Below are positions 31,458 to 40,079 of a stretch of DNA of 45,930 bases, in pieces; the first letter of the stretch is position 1; every line of letters starts with the position of its first letter. The notes below the pieces were generated by a model. It did not search any database, was not told the DNA's origin, and worked only from the letters and a program-made list of their open reading frames with translations. Source of the stretch: Isotricha intestinalis (Eukaryota; Ciliophora; Litostomatea; Vestibuliferida; Isotrichidae); assembly GCA_023807065.1 (NCBI GenBank), contig JAJJLU010000436.1:1-45930 (forward strand), in the 5' to 3' direction. A program made the translations under genes and the position numbers.

Positions 31458-32528
31458 TTAATGTTCTTTATGTTGTTTTTCATTTTCTTTAAAAGATTGT
31501 TCTTTTTTTTTTAAAGCTTTATCATAATTAGTAGTATCAGAAAGTTTAGTTCCTAAAGCAAGAACAAAAGCTTTTTGTAAAAGCATAAGAGCCCAATTAA
31601 TATGCATTATATATAAGAAAGATAAAAATGAAACTAAACTAAAAGTAACCCATCCTGAATCCCAAGTAACATAATGGTAAACTGTATAAATTGCTTTTGC
31701 AAAAACAAATAATCTCATATATAAAAAGTTAATGGTTAAAAATACTCCACTAATATCTTTAAAAATTTCAGGTGCATCAGTTTGAAGAAGCAATCTAGTT
31801 AAATGAACAAAAATATCAGTTTCATTATGTAAAAATAATATTATTGTACCAATATTAGAATAATTTGAAAGATATGAAAAACTAATTAGACTTATGGTGC
31901 AAACATGATGAAGTAACATATTGATAAAATCACTTTGTCTTTCATATACAAAAAGAAGCCAAAGTAAATCACATGAAAAATATGATAAACAAATCATATA
32001 ATATAAATCATATCCTTTTGGTTTAATATGATAATAGGAATCAGGATATCCTTTGGCAAACATATTTGGCATATATCCTTTTCCTAAAAGATACTTTGGG
32101 AAATAATCAAGATCTTTTAAAACAATATATCCATATATTGTTATAAATAAATAATATAATCCTTTAAACATATGACTTGTTAATTTTCTTTTATAAATTT
32201 TTCCTAAAAGAAAATTTTGTTTATCTTCTGGATTTTTATAAATTTTTTTCATCATTTTTCCACTGAAATGCATAAAGAAACTTTCACAGACTACTTTTAA
32301 AATTACTATAATTGGTAAAACGATTAATACTACTTTTAAATCTGAAATTTCAGGAAATTTATATGAAGGATTTTTGTTTTTTAAATCATCTCTAAATTTC
32401 TTTGTATCTCTAAATAAAAAATATATTCCTATTGATGTAGGAATTAAAAGTAGTCCAAAAACTATATTCCAGATCATATCATATTTTTGTTTTGTAGTCA
32501 TCGCGTTAGTCTCTTTTTTATTTTCCAT
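31458..32528 (-). CDS. Ceramide synthase (LAG1/TLC-domain protein)
   Basis: A 356-residue ER membrane enzyme expected to N-acylate sphingoid bases with fatty acyl-CoA to give (dihydro)ceramide. About six to seven hydrophobic segments are present. The Lag1 motif is clear: RQSDFINMLLHHVCTISLIS (197-216), with the two catalytic-region His (207, 208), then SYLSNYSNIGTIILFLHNETD (218-238) and H242; the family usually shows LHDxxD where this protein has LHNETD. The C-terminus is cytosolic and basic/acidic (KKKEQSFKENEKQHKEH). No homeobox-like domain. Length and motif order fit the basic LAG1 type; the HH and the final Asp are kept, so activity is likely. Confidence 0.88.
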   Translation of the reverse strand: MENKKETNAMTTKQKYDMIWNIVFGLLLIPTSIGIYFLFRDTKKFRDDLKNKNPSYKFPEISDLKVVLIVLPIIVILKVVCESFFMHFSGKMMKKIYKNPEDKQNFLLGKIYKRKLTSHMFKGLYYLFITIYGYIVLKDLDYFPKYLLGKGYMPNMFAKGYPDSYYHIKPKGYDLYYMICLSYFSCDLLWLLFVYERQSDFINMLLHHVCTISLISFSYLSNYSNIGTIILFLHNETDIFVHLTRLLLQTDAPEIFKDISGVFLTINFLYMRLFVFAKAIYTVYHYVTWDSGWVTFSLVSFLSFLYIMHINWALMLLQKAFVLALGTKLSDTTNYDKALKKKEQSFKENEKQHKEH

Positions 32529-32877
32529 TATTTAAATATTATATAATTTAGATTTTCTTTTTTTTAGATAGATTTAACTGTTTTAAAATAATTTAATTAA
32601 ATGTTTAAATAATAAAAAATTTATTTTTAATTTCATTCAAATACTTTATTAATTGAATTTTGATTAAAATTTATTAATTGAATTTTTATTTTAAACTTTG
32701 TGACTGAGAATTTAAAATTTTAAAGAATAATATGCGATAATTTAATTCTTTGTGAAAATTAAAACAATTTTTATGTATAGAAAAATTATTGTAATTTATA
32801 ATTGAAGAAAAAGTTTTCAAGAAATTCTCTTATCTGATATAATAATATTTTTTTCTAATTGAAAATATTAAAAGTAT
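32529..32877. other. AT-rich spacer, nothing recognised
   Basis: About 350 bp of AT-rich DNA between two minus-strand genes. A short imperfect direct repeat (TTTATTAATTGAATTTT type) lies near 32645-32690. Confidence 0.5.
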
Positions 32878-33795
32878 TTAAAATTCAAATGACCAAATTT
32901 TTATGGTTTTGTCTTTTCCATATGAAGCAATACAATTATTATTTATATTTGACAATCCTAAAATTAAATTAGCATGAGCATCTTTAATAATCTGAATACA
33001 TTTAAAATTATTAATGTTATAAACTTTTAAATCATTTCCTTGACCAGAAATTACAAAAATTTTTTTATCTTGAATGACACATATAGAATGACATTCAAAA
33101 GAGTTTTTTATTTCTTTAATAATTTTTTTCTTTTTCAATGAAAACACAATTGAATTATTTTTTCCACCTATAATAATCTTATCATCATCAATTTTTTTAA
33201 TTGCATTTTTATGAAAACAAATTGCTTTTTTTAAAGAAAAGAAAATCTCATGATTATGTTTTTTCCATAATTTTATTCCATCTAAACCTGATGATACTAT
33301 TAAATTTTTATCTTCTAAAAATATTATTGATCTTATTGGAAGTAAATGTGTTAATACAGTTGTTAATTGATATTTATTAATATTTTTTTCCCATATTTTT
33401 AAAGTTTTATCTTCTGAACACGAGATTAAATTTTCATTCGAAAGATAAATCACTTTATTTATTATACTATTGTGAGCTTTTTCTATTGTTTGATTTAATT
33501 TAAATTTATTTCTTTTTATATCTTTTTTATTTCTAATCCAAGTTTTTATTTTTTTATCATATGAACATGTTACAAAATTATCTTCATCTTTAACATACAC
33601 ATCATTTATAAAAGTTTTATGAGCATATTTTATTGTCTAAATATTATTAAAATATTGGTCCCATATTTTAATTGAATAGTCATAAGAAACAGAAATTATA
33701 TTTTCAGAAGGAAAAGTGGTTATTGAAGAAATAATATTAGAATGTGGATTATTAATTATATTAAATAATTTTAATTTAGGATAAGATTTTCCCAT
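32878..33795 (-). pseudogene. WD40-repeat gene interrupted by a single in-frame TAG
   Basis: From an ATG at 33795 the minus strand reads 305 residues of WD40 repeats in one frame except for one TAG at codon 53 (33637-33639). The pre-stop part (FPSENIISVSYDYSIKIWDQ) and the post-stop part (AHKTFINDVYVKDEDNFVTC) belong to adjacent halves of the same blade series and align with the paralogs at 24290 and 27744. At the TAG the paralogs have Gln (VLQ-x-I-x-x-AH), so one C-to-T change of CAG explains it. The part after the stop has no ATG near its beginning. Either a young pseudogene, an allele, or a case of stop readthrough. The end is a normal TAA. Confidence 0.75.
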
Positions 33796-34811
33796 TTAAT
33801 TTAATCATTCTAATATTTTTAAATTAATTAAACTTTATTTGTTTAAATATTTATGAAAAATATAAGATAAATTATTTGTATTATCAGTGTTTAACCTTAA
33901 TATTAATTTAAATTTGATTTAAAAAATATTAAAATAATTTAATCAAAACACTCGTTTTTTTTCTTTATTCTTCTAAATTAATAAAATCATTTAAATCTCT
34001 TATACTTTTCATAAAATTTTTTTCTGATATTTAGTCAACTTTATGATATTCATTTAAAAATAATATTTAGATCTTTAATTTTATAATATAAATATTTATT
34101 ATCTCTTAGTTTATTTATATTAATAAATTATTACTTATAACACTTTCGAAATAATGTTTTTAACATCAAAAACAAAAATGAAAAAGATTTAAATTATAAT
34201 TATATTTTTAATTTTAAAATTTTCTTATTGAATAAAAAACATTGACTTCTTTTTTTATAACTTTTGTTAATATTATAATTATTATCTTAAAGTCGTATTT
34301 CTTTTATAAGTCTTAATGAATTGAACATATCTTTGAATTTATTGGTTAATATACTAATTTTATTAATTTTATTGAATTTATCTAAATTAATTTACATGGT
34401 TTAAATATCAGCTTTTAAATTAAACATTATCATATTTGCTTAAACAAAAAAATAAAAATTGATAAAAATCTTCGAAATGAATTTTTAATCCAAATGATTT
34501 AATTAGAACAGTTGGGCAAATATTGAATTGTTTATTTTTACTAAAATTGAAATAACTTGTGTTACAATTACAAATGTTATTTAATTAATTAAATCAATTA
34601 ATTTTATAAGTTTGGATAAAGATAAATAATTATCTTTTAATAATTCCTTTTTTGGAAAAAATTTAAATATTTTGTTTTATATTGTGTATTTTTCAAAAAA
34701 TTCTATAATTTTTTAACATATCAATCAGTAAAAAAACATTTTTTAATAATTAATATTATTTTAACTTATGAAAATCATATATAAATCAAAAAATTTTAAA
34801 TCATGTTAACT
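33796..34811. other. AT-rich spacer between divergent genes
   Basis: About 1 kb between the 5' ends of the broken WD40 gene (-) and the Polo-like kinase (+). It should contain both promoters but shows only A/T runs; no motif can be assigned. Confidence 0.5.
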
Positions 34812-34967
34812 TATTTAATTTTAAAAATTATTTTTTTTCAATTAAAATTAAAAAATGGAAGATAAAGAAAAACAAGAAAACCAAAATATATTTAATTTTA
34901 AAAATTATTTTTTTTCAATTAAAATTAAAAAATGGAAGATAAAGAAAAACAAGAAAACCAAAATATA
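34812..34967 (+). repeat. 77-bp perfect tandem duplication over the 5' end of the kinase gene
   Basis: Positions 34812-34890 are repeated exactly at 34889-34967 with a 77-bp offset. The unit carries the leader (TTTCAATTAAAATT region), the ATG and the first 11-12 codons of the Polo-like kinase. Because 77 is not a multiple of three, the first ATG is out of frame with the kinase. Confidence 0.95.
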
Positions 34968-34968
34968 G
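34855..34968 (+). promoter_or_regulatory. Upstream ORF made by the tandem duplication
   Basis: The ATG of the first duplicate copy opens a 37-codon frame that begins with the same residues as the kinase (MEDKEKQENQN), shifts into leader-derived codons, passes the real start in another frame and stops at TAG 34966-34968. Any ribosome initiating here would bypass the kinase start at 34932, so the frame should lower kinase translation if the leader includes it. Confidence 0.6.
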
Positions 34969-36794
34969 TAGAAGAAAAAATAACAAAAGTAACAGGAGAT
35001 ATTCAAATTAGAAAATATATAAAAGGAAGAGTATTAGGTAAAGGAGGATTTGCAAAATGTTATGAATTTATTAATACAGAAACAAAAAAAATAACAGCAG
35101 CAAAAGTAATACCTAAAAAATCCTTAGTAAAATCTCGTGCAAAACAAAAATTAATTTCCGAAATAAAAATTCATAAATCTCTTCATCATCAAAATATAGT
35201 TCACTTTGAACATTATTTTGAAGACACAGAAAATGTTTACTTATTAATAGAAATATGTACAAATCAAACATTAAATGAATTATTAAAAAGAAGAAAAAAA
35301 TTAAGTGAACTAGAAGTTCAATGTTATGCTATTCAAATAATAAGAGCATTAAAATATTTACATAGTCATAGAGTAATTCATAGAGATTTAAAATTAGGTA
35401 ATTTATTTATAAATGAAAAAATGGAAATTAAAATAGGTGATTTTGGTTTAGCAACAAAATTAGAATTTGATGGCGAAAGAAAAAGAACAGTTTGTGGAAC
35501 CCCAAATTATATTGCTCCTGAAATTTTAGAAGGTAAAACTGGACATTCTTATGAAGTTGATATTTGGAGTTTAGGTGTTATAATATATACTTTAATTATT
35601 GGAAAACCTCCTTTTGAAACTAATAATGTTAAAGAAACTTATAAAAGAATTAAAATGGATTATTATTCTTTCCCTGAAAATGCTATTATAAGTGAACCTG
35701 CTAAAGAATTAATTCAAAGTATTTTAGTTTTAGATCCTTCTAAAAGACCTTCTCTTGATGAAATATTAAATAGTGATTTTTTTAAAATGGGAATTTCTAT
35801 TCCTAAAACTCTTCAACCTAGTACTTTAGCTTGTCCACCATCGATTAATTATATTAAACAGTTTATTCCTGATGTTGGGCCAAATGGAATTATTACTAAT
35901 TATATGAGTAAAAATAAAAATAATATTATCCCTTTGAATAATAAGGATAAAGATAATGATATATTTGGACAAGAAAGACATAAATTACAAAGTCAACAAG
36001 GTAATAATAAATTTAATCCTTCTTCAAACAATGTTGCAAGTATTCCTTTTTCTTCTATCAATAATAATGAAAGTAGGCCTTATACTACAAGTGGTTTATA
36101 TAATAATAATCAAAACAATATTCAAAATGTTAATAATAATAATTTAAAAATCGAAGATTCAAATGCTATTTGGGTAAAAAAATGGATTGATTATTCTTCT
36201 AAATATGGTTTAGGTTATTTATTAAATAATGGTAATATTGGTGTTTATTTTAATGATAGTACAAAAATAATTTATAAACCTAATGGTTGTAATTTTATTT
36301 ATATTGAAAGAAAACCACAAGAGAAAATAGAAATTATTACTCCTCATGTTTTTACTGAAGAATTTAATAGAGATTTAAATAAAAAAGTAATTTTATTAGA
36401 GCATTTTAAAACTTATTTACTTGAAGAACAAAAAGGAAATAAAATAGAAAAAAAAGAAAGTGAGAATATCGATGAAAAAAATTTTGTATATATAAAAAAA
36501 TGGATGAGAACAAAAAATGCAATTTTATTTAGATTATCAAATAAAATTGTACAAGTATGCTTTTTAGACCAAACAGAAATTATTTTAAGTTCAGAAACAA
36601 AAGTTGTGACTTATGTTGGTAAAAAAGGAGAAAGATTAAATTATCCTTTAACCACTGCTCTTGAAAGTAATAATGTTGATATGACTAAAAGATTAAAATA
36701 TACAAAACAAATTTTAATGCATATGTTAACTGCTAGAACACATCATTCCAACAATGGAGATGCAAATAATGCAATTAATGATGATGGACATTGA
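34932..36794 (+). CDS. PLK: Polo-like kinase with two polo boxes
   Basis: A 620-residue mitotic Ser/Thr kinase. The kinase domain spans about 30-285: glycine loop GKGGFA (36-41), K58, HRDLKLGN (150-157), DFG (170-172) and the activation segment RKRTVCGTPNYIAPE with T186 as the expected activating site (Thr210 in human PLK1). An Asn-rich linker (about 330-400) follows. Polo box 1 starts WVKKWIDYSSKYGLG (W414) and contains VYFNDSTKIIY; polo box 2 starts about 508 (WMRTKNAILFRLSN) and ends near 600. In PLK1 the phosphopeptide pincer is His538/Lys540 (HTK); the aligned tripeptide here is QTE (547-549), so phosphopeptide docking may differ. The start is in the second copy of a 77-bp duplication; the end is TGA. 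Confidence 0.93.
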   Translation: MEDKEKQENQNIVEEKITKVTGDIQIRKYIKGRVLGKGGFAKCYEFINTETKKITAAKVIPKKSLVKSRAKQKLISEIKIHKSLHHQNIVHFEHYFEDTENVYLLIEICTNQTLNELLKRRKKLSELEVQCYAIQIIRALKYLHSHRVIHRDLKLGNLFINEKMEIKIGDFGLATKLEFDGERKRTVCGTPNYIAPEILEGKTGHSYEVDIWSLGVIIYTLIIGKPPFETNNVKETYKRIKMDYYSFPENAIISEPAKELIQSILVLDPSKRPSLDEILNSDFFKMGISIPKTLQPSTLACPPSINYIKQFIPDVGPNGIITNYMSKNKNNIIPLNNKDKDNDIFGQERHKLQSQQGNNKFNPSSNNVASIPFSSINNNESRPYTTSGLYNNNQNNIQNVNNNNLKIEDSNAIWVKKWIDYSSKYGLGYLLNNGNIGVYFNDSTKIIYKPNGCNFIYIERKPQEKIEIITPHVFTEEFNRDLNKKVILLEHFKTYLLEEQKGNKIEKKESENIDEKNFVYIKKWMRTKNAILFRLSNKIVQVCFLDQTEIILSSETKVVTYVGKKGERLNYPLTTALESNNVDMTKRLKYTKQILMHMLTARTHHSNNGDANNAINDDGH

Positions 36795-37896
36795 ATTTTT
36801 TTATTTTTAATTTTTAAAATTTATTAAATTTATATATTGTTATCTTGAAATATTTTTTATTTTAAATTAATGATTTTTAAATATTAATTAAATTACATAA
36901 TGGAATAAATTGCAAGGGTTTTTTAGATTATATTATTTTGTTGTTTTAGTTCCATATGAATCAAATACTTCTTTTATTTCAATCTTAAAAATAAAGTAAG
37001 ATGATTAGAGGAATTAAAAGATATTTCAAAAATTTTGTGTTTTTCAATTAATGAAGTTGAAAAATCAATCTGAGATAACATTTTTCATATATTTTGATAA
37101 ATAAAAATCAAAATAAAAGATAATCCTTTAGAGTATTTACTAATAATAAATTAAAGAAATAAATTTATAACATATCAAAATTAATTTTAAAGATAAAAGT
37201 ATAACTTATTGTAATGATTTAAAAATAAAAAGTGCTATTAATATTATAGAAAGTTTTTTTTTGTTTCAACATTAACACAAATATGAAATGAAAGAATTAA
37301 TGGCAAGAAAATCAATGATAAATAAATTTTCTTTAATTTTTCTTTATCAAGAAGTTCATATTTTCCATCACATTTTGAGATCAGTTTATTTAGATTTGAA
37401 GAAAATTGTTCATCTTCCTCTACCTGGTATATAATAAAATTTAATTTATCATTAAATCTTTTCTTCCCATATATAATACATTTTCTTAAATTGTATTCAA
37501 TTAATTTATAATTTTTTCTTTTTCAATAATTAAAACAGACTTATCTTCCAATTTAAATGGAAATAATTCTTTTTTCAAATATAGAAAAAAAAACAAATTA
37601 CAATAACATCTAAAAGTTTTATTAATGATGATTATCATAAAAAACTTAAAATTAAAAATGAAAAAATTAAAAAAATATTAAAATGATACAATAAATGAAT
37701 ATATGAAAATATTTTTTTTCCAAAAGTTTTAGCTAGAATAATTGAAGAAAGTTATAATTATTTTAATCAAAAAATTTCTAAGAAAATTATCTAAAATTTA
37801 AATATATTTAATTTTCTTTTTTTTAATTTATAATTAAAAGTTAAAAATTAAAATAATTTTTTTTGGAATTTTTTTTCATTCACTAACATTTTGGGA
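36795..37896. other. Spacer with relics, including part of the gene at the right edge
   Basis: About 1.1 kb with no intact gene. It contains a clear fragment of the coiled-coil gene found at 44034-45930 (listed separately) and, at about 37590-37800 on the + strand, coding-like words (SFINDDYHKKLKIKNEKIKK, ENIFFPKVLARIIEESYNYF) interrupted by stops, probably another relic. Confidence 0.5.
37327..37555 (-). pseudogene. Fragment copy of the coiled-coil gene at 44034-45930
   Basis: The + strand from about 37327 to 37516 matches about 44714-44905 almost base for base, for example TTTTCTTTAATTTTTCTTTA, CATATTTTCCATCACATTTT and TTAATTTATCATTAAATCTT, with small differences and one short change after CACATTTTGAGA. 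A weaker match continues to about 37555 (CTTATCTTCCAA). It corresponds to roughly 65-75 codons from the middle of that gene in the same orientation, without start, end or sustained frame, so it is a dead partial duplicate. Confidence 0.85.
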
Positions 37897-39261
37897 ATGT
37901 CAAAAATTATATTTTTATTTTCCTTAATAATCTTCATTCCTCTTATACAAACAGAAGAAAAAAAAGAAGATGAAATAAAATTCGTATTTCAAATGCATAG
38001 ACATGGAGCAAGAGCACCATTTACAGGAGTAGAAAATGGTAAAGATTGTTACAAAGAAGATTGGATAAGTAATGGAGAACTTTCTGAAGTTGGCAAAAGA
38101 CAACATTATTTATTAGGAGTTAGAAATAGAAAAAGATATATGGATGATTATAAATTTTTAAATAAAACTTATGATCCACAAGAAATTTTAATATATTCAA
38201 CCAATGTAAAAAGAACTATTCAAAGTATATATTCTCAACTTCAAGGATTGTATCCTGAAGGATATGGAAAAGAAATTCCTATAAATTTAAATGATGAAAA
38301 TGTTATAAGACCAAAATATTCTAATTATACTGAATTTTTTCAAGAGATTGAAGAAAAATATTTTAGTGGAACAAATAAATATTATGCTTTACCTAATAAA
38401 ATTAATGTTGCTCCTGTTCATATTTTTTATCTTCCTGATCATCAAGTTCAATTACATGATTATAAAAATTGTCCAAAATTAAAAGACGATTATTTCAAAA
38501 TGTTAAATAGTAGTGATATTGTTCAAAATTTTAGAGATACTTTAAAAAAAGAATTTAGATTTTTTTTTGAATCCCTTGAAGGTAAAAATGATACATTTTT
38601 AAATGATTATTGGGATATTTATAAATATATGGATACTTTAAAAGTAGATGAAACTGATGGAAGAAACTTAGAAAAAATAAATAATTTTTTAAATGAAAGT
38701 CAAATTAAAAGATTTCGAGAATTAAGTGATAAATTTTTATTTATAGATTATTATAATATTAATTACAATAAAACAATTGTTGCTCAACTTTCAATGTCAA
38801 ATACAATGAAAACTATTATTAAATATATGGATGGAATTGTGAATAATAAGCAAATTTCTAAAGTTAAATATTTAATATATTCAATGCATGATTCAACCTT
38901 TGGAGGTATGGAAGTATTTAATAATATTACTTTTGGTACTCAAATTGAATATGCAAAATTTGCTGAAAATGGTTTTTATGAATTATATCAAGCAACTAAT
39001 GGTTCTTTTTATGTTAGATTACTTATTAAAGATCAAATTCGAAAAACAATGTCTTATGAGGATTTTAAACAAAAAGCTGAATCAAAAATTTTATCGGATG
39101 AACAAATTAATGAAAAATGTGGTTTCCCAAGCAATAATTTTATGAAATATATATTAATTATTTTAATAACAATCAATGCTATATTAATTATTGCAGTAAT
39201 TTTGGGAATTATAGGAAAAAAAATTAAATTTAAATCACTTGAATATAACAACTTTAATTAA
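37897..39261 (+). CDS. Histidine acid phosphatase, membrane-anchored (lysosomal type)
   Basis: A 454-residue protein from the ATG at 37897 (the upstream TTG is not used). An N-terminal signal peptide (about 1-19) is followed by the catalytic motif MHRHGARAP (R35-H36-G37-x-R39), where His36 would be phosphorylated during hydrolysis of phosphomonoesters. The second catalytic motif is SMHDSTF with H331-D332. Several Asn-x-Ser/Thr sites and Cys residues fit lumenal folding. A hydrophobic segment at about 412-436 and a short basic tail give type I topology like lysosomal acid phosphatase (ACP2). Delivery to food vacuoles or lysosomes is an inference from that topology. Confidence 0.9.
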   Translation: MSKIIFLFSLIIFIPLIQTEEKKEDEIKFVFQMHRHGARAPFTGVENGKDCYKEDWISNGELSEVGKRQHYLLGVRNRKRYMDDYKFLNKTYDPQEILIYSTNVKRTIQSIYSQLQGLYPEGYGKEIPINLNDENVIRPKYSNYTEFFQEIEEKYFSGTNKYYALPNKINVAPVHIFYLPDHQVQLHDYKNCPKLKDDYFKMLNSSDIVQNFRDTLKKEFRFFFESLEGKNDTFLNDYWDIYKYMDTLKVDETDGRNLEKINNFLNESQIKRFRELSDKFLFIDYYNINYNKTIVAQLSMSNTMKTIIKYMDGIVNNKQISKVKYLIYSMHDSTFGGMEVFNNITFGTQIEYAKFAENGFYELYQATNGSFYVRLLIKDQIRKTMSYEDFKQKAESKILSDEQINEKCGFPSNNFMKYILIILITINAILIIAVILGIIGKKIKFKSLEYNNFN

Positions 39262-39362
39262 TAAACATTAATTACACTAAAACATTAATAAATATATTAA
39301 TTATTATTCATTTAATATTAAATCAAAATTTTTTTGGTTTAAAAAAAATAATTAAAAAAATA

Positions 39363-39932
39363 ATGGAAAAAATAAACAATAAAAATCAGAAAATAAAAAG
39401 AGGTAATAGTGAAAATCCAAATGAAGAATTGCCCTCAAAAACAAATAATCAGAATGAAATATTAACATCTATTTCTAACTTAAAAATAGAAAATAAGAAA
39501 TTAAAAGAAGAACTTTTAAAACATAAAAATTATTCAAAATATCTTTCATCAAAAAAAATTTACTTAAATAAAACAATTATTCAATTAAAAAAGCAACTTC
39601 ATCATTTAGAAAAAAGTAATAATATGGACAATGAAGATTTAGATGATAATTATTGTGATGGAAAAGAATCTGCAATAAGAGCTGTTGAACAACAAATAAT
39701 TAATGAATTATGTAATAATAAAGAAATTGATTTTGTTGAAAGATTACCTGGAATTTCTTTTAAAACGAATTATTTCAATGAAAGTGAATGTGGAATTTGT
39801 AGAGATGAATTTAAAGAAGGAGAAATCATTAAAGTTTTAAATTGTAATCATTTATTTCATAGAGAATGCCTTAGTCAATGGCTTATTAATAATAAAAAAT
39901 GTATTATATGTGATCAATTAATAAAAGTATAA
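39363..39932 (+). CDS. RING-H2 finger protein, probable E3 ubiquitin ligase
   Basis: A 189-residue protein. Residues about 30-90 are a Lys-rich coiled coil (LKIENKKLKEELLKHK). Residues 143-183 form a canonical C3H2C3 RING: C143, C146, C161, H163, H166, C169, C180 and C183, with the LxxCNHLFHRECLSQWL core (the Trp after the sixth ligand is present). This binds two zinc ions and recruits E2 enzymes. No membrane segment. Substrate unknown. It starts about 100 bp after the phosphatase gene on the same strand. Confidence 0.85.
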   Translation: MEKINNKNQKIKRGNSENPNEELPSKTNNQNEILTSISNLKIENKKLKEELLKHKNYSKYLSSKKIYLNKTIIQLKKQLHHLEKSNNMDNEDLDDNYCDGKESAIRAVEQQIINELCNNKEIDFVERLPGISFKTNYFNESECGICRDEFKEGEIIKVLNCNHLFHRECLSQWLINNKKCIICDQLIKV

Positions 39933-40079
39933 ATTTTATATATAATTATTGAAGATTTTAAAAGATTTTTTTTAAAATAATTATTGAATTAATTTTAATA
40001 ATCCTTTTATTCTTATAGAGATTTGTTTTTTATTTGATAATTATTATATTTAAATATTTTTTAATTATTTTATTTTATT

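Noticed and set aside
33640..33693. Possible 54-nt intron (GTTTCT...ATTTAG) removing the in-frame TAG of the WD40 gene
   Set aside because: It would delete a conserved WD40 blade (SVSYDYSIKIWD) present in both paralogs, and the donor and length differ from the clear introns.
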